From: Thraustochytrium sp. TN22
Taxonomy: Eukaryota > Sar > Bigyra > Thraustochytrida > Thraustochytriidae
DNA length: 64,000 bases
Direction: 5' to 3'
Assembly (NCBI GenBank): GCA_013306675.1
Contig: JABLUY010000071.1
Location: 83,172-147,171, forward strand
Both the position numbers and the translations under genes were made by a program. Shown here piece by piece: positions 19,201 through 25,898 of this stretch. Within the stretch, counting starts at the first letter, position 1, and the number at the start of each line of letters is the position of its first letter. The notes under the pieces are model-generated. The model saw only the letters and a list, made by a program, of their open reading frames with translations, had not been told where the DNA came from and did not search any database.

Positions 19201-21716
19201 AGGAGCCAAGGCGCCCGGGTCGTGCTTGCTACGCCGCCCGCCCTGGCAAGCGCGTGTCGCTCGAACTGCGCGACACCTTCGGCAACGAAAAACCGTGACA
19301 ACGCAACGCGCGCGACGCTGTCCGAGCGGTCGCCGAGCTCGCCTTGCGCCGAATTGCTGCAACAAAGAAGGATGCTCTTTGGCTGCAGCCACTGGGTCGG
19401 ATGGTTCGGGCTGGATGCCGTGGAAACGTAGCGGACCAGTTCTGAGAGCTGCTCCACGGTTGTTAGCACCGTACAGAGCGAGCGGAACTCGGGCATGAAG
19501 TTCATCCCTGCATGCTCCAAGACGTTGCGCTCGTTAAAATCGAGGTCGTGCTCCTCGACGTAGCTCTCGGTTGCCTCGGTGAGAAAAGGCTTGAGCGAGA
19601 AATCTGTCAAGGTTTCACTGGACAGTCTCTTCCGTAGCCGCATGATCTTGTACTTGAAGTCATGAATGCCGAGTTTCTCGAAGCGCTCGATCTGGTCTGC
19701 AGAGTAGAAGGCCCGCAGACAATGGAAGAAGGGCGCGCACGGGACCAGCTCCACGATGCTGCCGACCTCTGCGACGCCCGTGGAGCCGGCCACCCTCTCG
19801 ATCTTGACGAGGCTAGGGGACGTGGTCTCCTTGCGCAACAGCTTGCCAATGATCAGCGGCAGGTCCGTCGCGGTGGTGCGGATCACGTCGTCGCCAAAGG
19901 CTTCCTCATGCTGCGCCACCTCCTTGTGAAACGTCATGGACCCCGTGAGCAGGTGCGCCTCGTCAATGGCCATCAGAGGACGGCCGCCGAGCGGCGCAAC
20001 GAGCGCGCGCGCTTTGTCCACGCTCCCAGCGATCCCGGGCCAGACGCTGAAGAAAACGCGGACTGGGCTCGGGTTGCCATCGATGACGCCCTCCCGGCGT
20101 GGATCCTCCTCCGGCGCCGCCGTACCCTCGCCGCGTTTGCTGAGCTTGAAGACGCGCGACGCTACACGTCCACTGTACGTCTGGTCGCAGGCGCTCACGC
20201 CGGTCCGGTAGACACCGGAAAAGAGGACCTCTGGCAGGTAGCTGGACGTCCTCTCCAGGCACTGGCTGCTCGCGATGAGGGCGGGGATGTACACCGTCCT
20301 CTCGTAGATGCCCTGGATCCACTCGATCTGGCCCTTCATCTCCTTGGACACCTGGCCGGTCCGGGAGTGGCCGAAGAGAAGAATCGGATCGCCGCGCACG
20401 CCGGCGGAGAAGCACGGAAGAAGCAGCATGCCTTTGAGTATCGACGTGTCCTGTGCAGGAATCTTGACGATCTTTTTGCCCTTGGTGAAGTACTTGCGGA
20501 CCTCTTCGTTCGCGAGGTCGCGCAGTTCCTCAAACTCGTCGGCCTTGAGAACCATACGCCACAGGATGCGCATGAGGATGGCTGCCATGATTGTGCATGG
20601 CGCCTGGCACAGCTCTGCCACCGCGAGCATGCCCTCAAGCTCCGTCGCGTCAATGACGTCCTCGCAGAGCGCGAAAGCGGCAGCTGACTCCTCCGTCCAC
20701 TCCTCCGCGACACCCGAGAAGTGGGTGCCTTCCAGCACCTTTTTGACGTCGTCCCTGTGGGTGCCGCGATCGTGGGGCGCCGACGCAGGCTCCGCAGAGT
20801 CCTCATGGGTCCTGACACCGTCCGCATGCTTTGAGGTGCGCACGTGGCTGGTCTTGTCCACGAGCGGCTTCACCAGTGAGTCCTCAGACTGAACCTCTTG
20901 CAGCGAGGCAGTCCTCTCATCTTTGTCTTGCTCGACATCGTCTCCGTCGGAAGGCGCTCCTTCGAAGACGACCACGCGCGAGCCGTCGGGGTTGCGGATC
21001 GAGTCCCGGAGGCTGTTTCGAAGCGCCCTTGAGACCAAGTAGGCGCTGAGGCGCAATTCCTGCAGAGGCCGGTCCTGCTTGGAACGATCCTCGACGGCCT
21101 TGACGAGCGCCTTGATCGCATCTGGTTCGAAGTCGTTCAGAGCGCAACGCACGATTTCCAGCTTGCTGTCGGGATGCCGAATAGCCTCGCAAAGTGGCCC
21201 AGCTGCGTCGTCGTCGAGCCCGCAGCATGTGAGGTCGAGCGTCGTGAGGTGCCTCGCAGCCTCGAAGAAGAGATGGAACTCCACATCGCAGAGGAGGTTG
21301 CCTGCCAGGACGAGCTCTCGCAGACCAACCCCATTCCTCAGCAGGGTCCTCACAGTCTGGAGTGCATTGCCTGCGCTCAACTCGGTGTCCGATAGGTCGA
21401 GCAATCTGAGCTTCGACTTGGGCAAAGCTTGAAGCACGAGGCGAAGCGCCTCGTCGGTAAATGGGCTCCCAGCGAGATGAAGCTCGCGGATCTTGGAGTC
21501 ATTTCTCGTGAGCGGGTCGAACAGGGCTCTCGCCGCGACAAGAGACAGGTTCCGTTGTCCGAAGTCAACGCGCTCTCCCACGTTGAGGTCGAGAAGGGCT
21601 GCCAAGTTCCTCACCTCCTGCTCCAGCCACCGCTCTCGCTTGCTCACGACCGTCGCCCCTCCGCGCCCAGTGTGCCTTTTGCGCATGCCATTGCCCGCCA
21701 GGGGGTCCTGGTTCAT
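13218..21716 (-). CDS. LRR / DEAH helicase-like / giant ARM-repeat protein
   Basis: 2832 aa from the ATG at 21716 (G at -3); upstream 87 codons are open only from a TTG and look like spacer. Order: residues 75-225 leucine-rich repeats (IRELHLAG, LRLLDLSDTELS, LRELVLAGN, LTTLDLTCCGL); an acidic linker; 330-1150 a domain paralogous end to end to the neighbouring gene. It keeps LMAIDEAHLL (581-590) and TTATDLP, but the Walker A region reads PAQDTSILKG, lacking GKT, and the motif V region is scrambled by indels. After a basic linker come about 34 ARM-like repeats of 44 aa with core NACGALWNLA, to the end. The last repeat breaks off and is followed by 11 unrelated residues. LRR and ARM arrays are protein-binding scaffolds; NTPase activity is doubtful. 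Non-repeat parts use less biased codons than neighbours. A recognition or scaffold role is inference. Confidence 0.75.
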   Translation of the reverse strand: MNQDPLAGNGMRKRHTGRGGATVVSKRERWLEQEVRNLAALLDLNVGERVDFGQRNLSLVAARALFDPLTRNDSKIRELHLAGSPFTDEALRLVLQALPKSKLRLLDLSDTELSAGNALQTVRTLLRNGVGLRELVLAGNLLCDVEFHLFFEAARHLTTLDLTCCGLDDDAAGPLCEAIRHPDSKLEIVRCALNDFEPDAIKALVKAVEDRSKQDRPLQELRLSAYLVSRALRNSLRDSIRNPDGSRVVVFEGAPSDGDDVEQDKDERTASLQEVQSEDSLVKPLVDKTSHVRTSKHADGVRTHEDSAEPASAPHDRGTHRDDVKKVLEGTHFSGVAEEWTEESAAAFALCEDVIDATELEGMLAVAELCQAPCTIMAAILMRILWRMVLKADEFEELRDLANEEVRKYFTKGKKIVKIPAQDTSILKGMLLLPCFSAGVRGDPILLFGHSRTGQVSKEMKGQIEWIQGIYERTVYIPALIASSQCLERTSSYLPEVLFSGVYRTGVSACDQTYSGRVASRVFKLSKRGEGTAAPEEDPRREGVIDGNPSPVRVFFSVWPGIAGSVDKARALVAPLGGRPLMAIDEAHLLTGSMTFHKEVAQHEEAFGDDVIRTTATDLPLIIGKLLRKETTSPSLVKIERVAGSTGVAEVGSIVELVPCAPFFHCLRAFYSADQIERFEKLGIHDFKYKIMRLRKRLSSETLTDFSLKPFLTEATESYVEEHDLDFNERNVLEHAGMNFMPEFRSLCTVLTTVEQLSELVRYVSTASSPNHPTQWLQPKSILLCCSNSAQGELGDRSDSVARVALSRFFVAEGVAQFERHALARAGGVASTTRAPWLLGFPAYQPSPMMGIDSVPGVHCNKAVIDFLLEHPDCPLEIFKELCEAAPGSRHANFPCTPALRRRFMEHFETMAAGLMVVHEKEHHRCADIMGPTAVVCYDYPAPHSALDGASQVQVFRVQLPVGLPLQVSKEIMYRAYCKALAIKDPYLACAPGDSAKKAAMQESVDAMATAPLLELTVCGPRRLNSSTAGTRGHPACTTSLCRGLQTTHVIYPESGGTHCDVPGLQQDLAVGDGKRVLTLHMRSSYPEAMTWADRRPELAISDRHFSLFCRSAATNQAFHDSLAELHEDAVGTEGWHDRLERLCAAYCEADSALSLQDSPTSTFVGRSKNKGADGWEDTTELVQYKRRKLVEDDDIASTFAAGAGDEPTPRESLASTMPSPSTRKAKGCLIKTECPKNKRRKILGADETRSRSAAPLHDVYNKQISQHHEFNIGDTEETTGGAGMLLLNVDQGHLSGCKRIGTQILAMMRENKADREVQANACGALWRLALNDRNKEILGQELRAGADILAAMREHRADREVQALACGVLQDLAINARNKEILGQELQAGADILAAMREHRADREVQANACGALRKLAINARNQEILGQELQAGVDILADIREHRADREVQANACGALRNLAINARNKEILGQELQAGADILAAMREHRADREVQANACGALRKLAINARNKEILGQDLQAGVDILADIREHRADREVQANACGALWNLAINARNKEILGQELQAGADILAAMREHRADREVQANACGALWNLAVNARNEEILGQELQAGVDILADIREHRADREVQANACGALWNLAINARNKEILGQELQAGADILAAMREHRADREVQANACGALWNLAVNARNEEILGQELQAGVDILADIREHRADREVQANACGALWNLAINARNKEILGQELQAGADILAAMREHRADREVQANACGALWNLAVNARNEEILGQELQAGVDILADIREHRADREVQANACGALWNLAINARNKEILGQELQAGADILAAMREHRADREVQANACGALWNLAVNARNEEILGQELQAGVDILADIREHRADREVQANACGALWNLAINARNKEILGQELQAGADILAAMREHRADREVQANACGALWNLAVNARNEEILGQELQAGVDILADIREHRADREVQANACGALWNLAINARNKEILGQELQAGADILAAMREHRADREVQANACGALWNLAVNARNEEILGQELQAGVDILADIREHRADREVQANACGALWNLAINARNKEILGQELQAGADILAAMREHRADREVQANACGALWNLAVNARNEEILGQELQAGVDILADIREHRADREVQANACGALWNLAINARNKEILGQELQAGADILAAMREHRADREVQANACGALWNLAVNARNEEILGQELQAGVDILADIREHRADREVQANACGALWNLAINARNKEILGQELQAGADILAAMREHRADREVQANACGALWNLAVNARNEEILGQELQAGVDILADIREHRADREVQANACGALWNLAINARNKEILGQELQAGADILAAMREHRADREVQANACGALWNLAVNARNEEILGQELQAGVDILADIREHRADREVQANACGALWNLAINARNKEILGQELQAGADILAAMREHRADREVQANACGALWNLAVNARNEEILGQELQAGVDILADIREHRADREVQANACGALWNLAINARNKEILGQELQAGADILAAMREHRADREVQANACGALWNLAVNARNEEILGQELQAGVDILADIREHRADREVQANACGALWNLAINARNKEILGQELQAGADILAAMREHRADREVQANACGALWNLAVNARNEEILGQELQAGVDILADIREHRADREVQANACGALWNLAVNARNKEILGQELQAGADILAAMREHRADREVQANACAALWNLAVNARNQEILGQELQAGVDILADIREHRADREVQANACGALWNLAINTRNKEILGQELQAGADILAAMRKHRADREVQANARSALSAVGGLRRRG
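13262..17790 (-). repeat. 132-bp ARM-repeat array with 264-bp higher-order units
   Basis: About 34 tandem 132-bp units, each coding 44 aa, inside the preceding gene. Two unit types alternate (AINARNK...GADILAAM and AVNARNE...GVDILADI). They form a 264-bp dimer present about 13 times from roughly 13,680 to 17,160 with no difference I could see. Units at both edges are more diverged, as expected for expansion by unequal exchange from the middle. All three minus-strand frames and at least one plus-strand frame lack stops across the array. Confidence 0.95.
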
Positions 21717-22125
21717 GTCGCGGGGGCGCCTGTGCCCTTTTCCTCGTGCCCTCCGAGCTCGAGTGCGCCCCCTCCTCGACGCTCCGAACGCCGCGTCAGG
21801 AGCAGCGCTTGCCGTTCTGCCGCCCTGGCCCGCCCAGCCGGCCTGTCGCCCGCAGACGAAGGGCGATCGACGCAAGGGCGATCGACGCCGTGTCGATCGA
21901 CGCCCGCTCGATCCGCCTCCACCGGGCCGGGCTGCCGATCGTCTGTCACGCGACCGTCGATCGACTGGCGAGGTCAACCAAGGAACCAGCGCACTGGCAG
22001 AACCCCATCGTCCACGCGCGTCGCGCAGCGCGAGGCCGCGTGGGCGGGGGTGGGGGAGAAGGACGCGCAGCCGCGGCGAGAGCCTGACTGCGTGGCGCTA
22101 AGAGCGACCAAGCCGCGCTTGGCCA
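21717..22125. promoter_or_regulatory. divergent spacer between repeat-protein gene and orphan gene
   Basis: About 410 bp between opposite-facing starts. It contains several short cgatcgac and gggcgatcgac motifs around 21865-21965, repeated four or more times, which could be a regulatory cluster or simple repeat. No TATA box is obvious. A shared bidirectional promoter is possible. Confidence 0.4.
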
Positions 22126-23394
22126 ATGGCGACCGCAACGCCGGCCGAGGGGCTTAGCTGGAGCGACCGAGAGGATATCTCAGATGATGCCGACGCTGAG
22201 GCCATCTCATCGAGCCAGAACGACCTCACAGCTGATGAGATTCACGAAGTCATCCTTACGTGGAGCGATACCTTTGAGAATGGCCACGAGAACTCGCTGG
22301 CTTTACACAACGACAACGAGGAAGAAATTCGCGAACCAAGCAACTCCGCACCGGCAGAGGCCCTGGCCGACGTCAACGAGCAGCTTGGATCCGAGCTAGC
22401 ACTGATTCCTGACATCTCGAAAGACACGGCTTGTATGGTCGTGGCGTACGTCGACAAGAACGTTGAGCCGGGGTCGATTGAAGCTGTACGAGAGAAGTTC
22501 AACGCGGTCCTCAGTTTCATAACAAGGTTGGAGGACGGGGGCGACGAGATGCGGCATCGCATCCGTGACGCTCAAAGCTACCCGCAGATCAGAAACCTTT
22601 CGCAGGGACAGCCAGGTGATGCAGGCGAACCGTCGAACTATCCCAGGCAGCACGTTGCACAGCTGACGCCAGGGTCTGACCTTCTCTCCCTCGAATTTGA
22701 TCTGAATGATCAGGTTCATACTTCGCCCTACCACAGCATTCCTGGGAGCCCGGCAAGTGCGAACTCTGAGTTACAGACAGGTGCCACCTTGCGAGCGGGA
22801 GAGTTGCAACGCAGTCCCCGAGCGCCACTAGCGTCTGATGGGGTCTTTCCCGACCATGAAGAAGATGGTGAGATGCAATCTCCCATCGTGACTGAAGAGT
22901 CCCTCACCAGGACGTTTGGTGACTTCTCAAGGGAGTACGGCAGGCACCTTCCTCCGGACGAGGCTGACCGCGAATGGCGAAAACTTCAACATGCACATGT
23001 CTATTTGCTCCTCGTCCTCGTCGCACGCCAAGAGTTTGCAGATAGCCCATGGGAGTACTGGGAGCAAGCCATGCGCCAGGGTGGGATCATCCATGGGCTG
23101 CGCAACTTACTCCAAGATCCAGCCAACGCTGATATTCTGCCGCTAGTCTCCCGCACGTACCCGACACAATTCACAACGGACGAGACATCCATCGAAGCTT
23201 TCCTCAAAGCCGAAAGGAAGAAGTGTACCCATCACTGTCGCCGAACGATCAAGCTGAGGGATACTTACAGAGCACATCTGCCAGCGCTCAAGATTCTCGG
23301 CGGGCTCTTGAAAGAAGTCGCCGTCTACCTGAAGGACCATCCGGACCAAGATTTCACTTCCCTGATGGACAGGTTCAAGATCAAAGTGTACTGA
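22126..23394 (+). CDS. orphan protein, acidic N-terminal half and helical C-terminal half
   Basis: 422 aa; first ATG after the spacer. I do not recognise it. Residues 1-240 are polar, Ser/Glu/Asp-rich and probably disordered. Residues 260-422 look folded and helical (REYGRHLPPDEADREWRKL, VYLLLVLVARQEFADSPWEY, LKILGGLLKEVAVYLKDHP) and end in a basic KIKVY. There is no signal peptide or membrane segment. Codon use is much less G/C-biased than in flanking housekeeping genes, like the non-repeat parts of the divergent neighbour, suggesting a fast-evolving or recently acquired gene. It is head-to-head with the LRR/ARM gene and converges on Sen34 with 89 bp between stops. A functional link to the neighbour is only a hypothesis. 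Confidence 0.65.
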   Translation: MATATPAEGLSWSDREDISDDADAEAISSSQNDLTADEIHEVILTWSDTFENGHENSLALHNDNEEEIREPSNSAPAEALADVNEQLGSELALIPDISKDTACMVVAYVDKNVEPGSIEAVREKFNAVLSFITRLEDGGDEMRHRIRDAQSYPQIRNLSQGQPGDAGEPSNYPRQHVAQLTPGSDLLSLEFDLNDQVHTSPYHSIPGSPASANSELQTGATLRAGELQRSPRAPLASDGVFPDHEEDGEMQSPIVTEESLTRTFGDFSREYGRHLPPDEADREWRKLQHAHVYLLLVLVARQEFADSPWEYWEQAMRQGGIIHGLRNLLQDPANADILPLVSRTYPTQFTTDETSIEAFLKAERKKCTHHCRRTIKLRDTYRAHLPALKILGGLLKEVAVYLKDHPDQDFTSLMDRFKIKVY

Positions 23395-23483
23395 AATGTC
23401 GAAATGCCAAGTGGCAAGCTACTGTTGGCTTGGCTGTCAGGTAGTCCTTCTGCGGTCTACCTGCACACTCATCCTGGACGGCC

Positions 23484-24681
23484 TCAGACTGCGACGGAGG
23501 TGCGGATGCCCATTTCGTCGTTGTCGTCATTGTCGTTGTTGTTTTTGGGGCGGGATTTGTTCGCGTTGGGCTTCTTGGCTGCGAGCGCGGCCTCGGCGCG
23601 CATGCCGCTAAGAAAGTCGGTGCGGCGGAAGAGGCAGCCCTCGGCGAGGGTGTACGCGACTGCGCCGGGGGCCCAGGCGGTGGCCCCTGGCGCCACGGTG
23701 GCGAGCAGGGCCTTCTTGCGGACCTTGGTGGCCAGGGCGGCGAGCGAGGTGAGCTTGACGGAGACGCTCTCGTCCGAGTCCTGGTCGAAGCAGACGCAGA
23801 CCATGAAGCGTGAGTGGGTGGTGCCGGGGTCGGCTGCAGATGCGCGCCCGCGCGAGTGAGCGGGAGAAGGGGTCAGTTCTGCGCTCTCGAAGTTACGTCT
23901 CCATCTCCAAAGGCAACTGAGGCAACTTACTGGTGTAGATGACATAGTCGCAGCCGAAGTTGGAGCCGCGCATGATGATCCAGCCCTTGCGCCAGAGGTC
24001 CTCGAAGACGAGCGCGCTCGCGACCTCGAAGGGGCTCTGCGGGAAGGGAAAGTCGCGCAGCGCCTCGGCCGGGTTTACGGGCCCGGCGTCCCGTGCGCGC
24101 GGCGCTGCAGTCCACACCTGCGCGGCGCCGCCGGCGATGCGCTTGAGTTCGACGAGCCCTTCCAAGGCGGCCACGCGAGCCTCTTCGAGCGCCAGGCGCA
24201 CCGGCATGACGACGACGGCCTTGAGGAAGGCCGGCTTGGCCGGCCTATCCACCGTTTCCTCGTCCATGATGAACTTGAGCGCCGCGAGCCGCCGTTTCCG
24301 CTGGAGCGCGGCGACTGGGTCGTCTGGTGCGGCGGCCTCGGCGCTTGGCGCCAGCTGCTCCCCAGCAGCGGCGTCCTCGGCGTCCTCGGCCTCGTTGTTG
24401 TCGCCCTCGGCGCCCTCGTCAATCTCGTCCTCATCCTTCTCGTCCTCCTCATCGGCGCCGCCGAGCAGCTCGGCGTGCCGCGCCACGGCGAGCGCGTGCA
24501 CGTCGGCCACCGGCTTGCGCATCTCGTGCAGCGTGCGCTTGCGCGAGTTCTTGTCGGGCGGGCGCTTCGAGTACACGGCGGACGCGAGTCGCTCTTCAAA
24601 GAGCCGCTGCACCACCTCCGCGTCCTGCGCCGCCACCGTCACCTCGAAGGCCGCGGGCCGCAGCGCTGGGGTCATGGCCAT
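23484..24681 (-). CDS. TSEN34: tRNA-splicing endonuclease catalytic subunit Sen34 (two exons)
   Basis: Exons 24681-23931 and 23833-23484 join in frame to 366 aa. The C-terminal domain is the archaeal-type endonuclease fold: VFEDLWRKGW, then GCDYVIYT at the end of exon 1, then DPGTTHSRFMV and KVRKKALLAT in exon 2. These supply the Tyr, His and Lys of the catalytic triad known for Sen34/TSEN34. It cuts the 3' splice site of pre-tRNA within the Sen2-Sen34-Sen54-Sen15 complex. The middle carries an acidic insert. I chose the ATG at 24681 (gccATGG); another at 25002 is in frame, but the intervening codons lack the host G/C third-position bias and look like 5' UTR. Exon 2 ends in a basic, Asn/Asp-rich tail. 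Confidence 0.85.
23834..23930 (-). other. spliceosomal intron, 97 bp, phase 1
   Basis: Read on the minus strand it starts GTAAGT and ends CTGCAG. Removal joins ACC-A to CC-GAC and restores Tyr-Thr-Thr-Asp-Pro-Gly, in line with the Sen34 family. It is the only intron I can prove in the window. Confidence 0.9.
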
Positions 24682-25475
24682 GGCGTTGGCGAAGGGTCGA
24701 GCAACGAAGCGCCGAGCTACGGCAAGCTCGCTAGCAAGCTCGGACGGTGCTTGCGCTCTGGCCGCCCCGCGCTCGCGCGGCACCAGCGCCTCCACGCCGC
24801 TGCACTGCGCCGCGGCGCGCGCTGAGTGCTGTCCGCGTTCTGCGGCTCTGTGGTCCACCGGGCCGGGCTCCGAGTCGTCACTAAACCCACCACGACGAGG
24901 TGTCAGTGCAAGCAAGCCGCCGTTCGTCCACCTTGCAACGTGTACGCTCGTCCCCAAGGCCGACTGCGGGCCCTTGCGTCCTGCTCCGAGTCCTCGATCC
25001 ATTCCTTTGACTGTAGGCCTACATGCCTCTCTCCTGGGTTGAACTCTGCTGTCATGACGTTCGCCATCTTGAAGTTAAAGTGGTCTCGTCCTGCCAGGCC
25101 TAACCTGTGAAGAAGCGCCGGGCCACGTTCGTCGTGTCATGATCGTGTCATGATCGTGTCATGATCGCGATGGCTGTGCTGCACGATGGGGATCCTAATC
25201 TCTCTGTGTCTTGTCTTCAGACGCGTGCAGACGCTCGCTTGAAGCCAGGTTCCTGGATAGGGCGGTTGCGGCTGCGATCCTTGCTTGGGGCGCTTATCTA
25301 TCCGCCCGCGCTTGTCAGATGAGAGAGAGAGAGAGAGAGGGAGCGAGAAGAAGCGCGCGCGCGCGGGGGCAAAGCGCGAGCGCGAGCGCGCGCGGCGGCG
25401 GAGGCGGCGCTGCGGCGGCGCGAGGAGGCGAGGGCTCGCGCGCTGGCCCGCCCGCCCGCACGCAGGGCGCGCGCG

Positions 25476-25513
<38 letters not shown>

Positions 25514-25898
25514 GCGAGGCTCCTCCCGGCACGGCCCGCCTGCGGGCCGGCGAGCGCGCGCGGGCGAGCAAGCGAGCGCGGGCGCGGCTGCGCGGCTGCG
25601 AGGGCGCGCGCGAGCGGGAGCGAAGCCGGGGCGGCGCGAAGAGGGACGACGGGGCGACGCGCGAGGCGCCGCTGCGGAGGGGTGCCGGCGACGGCGGCGG
25701 ACCTCGCGTTCGAGCCAGCCAGCCGCCCCGAGCAGGAGCTGGCCAAGGCAGGCTAGCTCGCCAGACCCGATCTGCGGCCAGGTTGCCGCGGTCGAGTCGC
25801 TCGCGTCCACTGACATAGTTGTAGACAAAAAGGAGAGTCTCGTCAGGCTCGTCAAGCTCGTCGGGCAGGTCTGGCGTGTGTGCGTGGAGACGGTGAAG
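24682..25898. promoter_or_regulatory. divergent spacer between Sen34 and PP2A B56
   Basis: About 1.2 kb. It holds three tandem copies of an 11-bp unit containing tcatgatcg (about 25136-25168), a ga dinucleotide run (25321-25341) and a gcg/ggc triplet run (about 25470-25515). Much of the last 500 bp is open in the B56 frame but starts only at a GTG, so it is probably 5' UTR. No gene seen. Confidence 0.5.
25136..25168. repeat. 11-bp tandem repeat, three copies
   Basis: Three tandem copies of a unit containing the palindromic core tcatga followed by tcgtg, located between the divergent Sen34 and B56 genes. Its position allows a regulatory role, but nothing demonstrates one. Confidence 0.85.

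Noticed and set aside
21717-21977. 87-codon N-terminal extension of the LRR/ARM protein
   Set aside because: Its only start is a TTG and the residues are Arg/Ser/Pro-rich spacer-like; the ATG at 21716 is preferred.
25500-25898. N-terminal extension of the B56 protein
   Set aside because: Starts only at a GTG within a ggc triplet run; the first ATG is at 25899.
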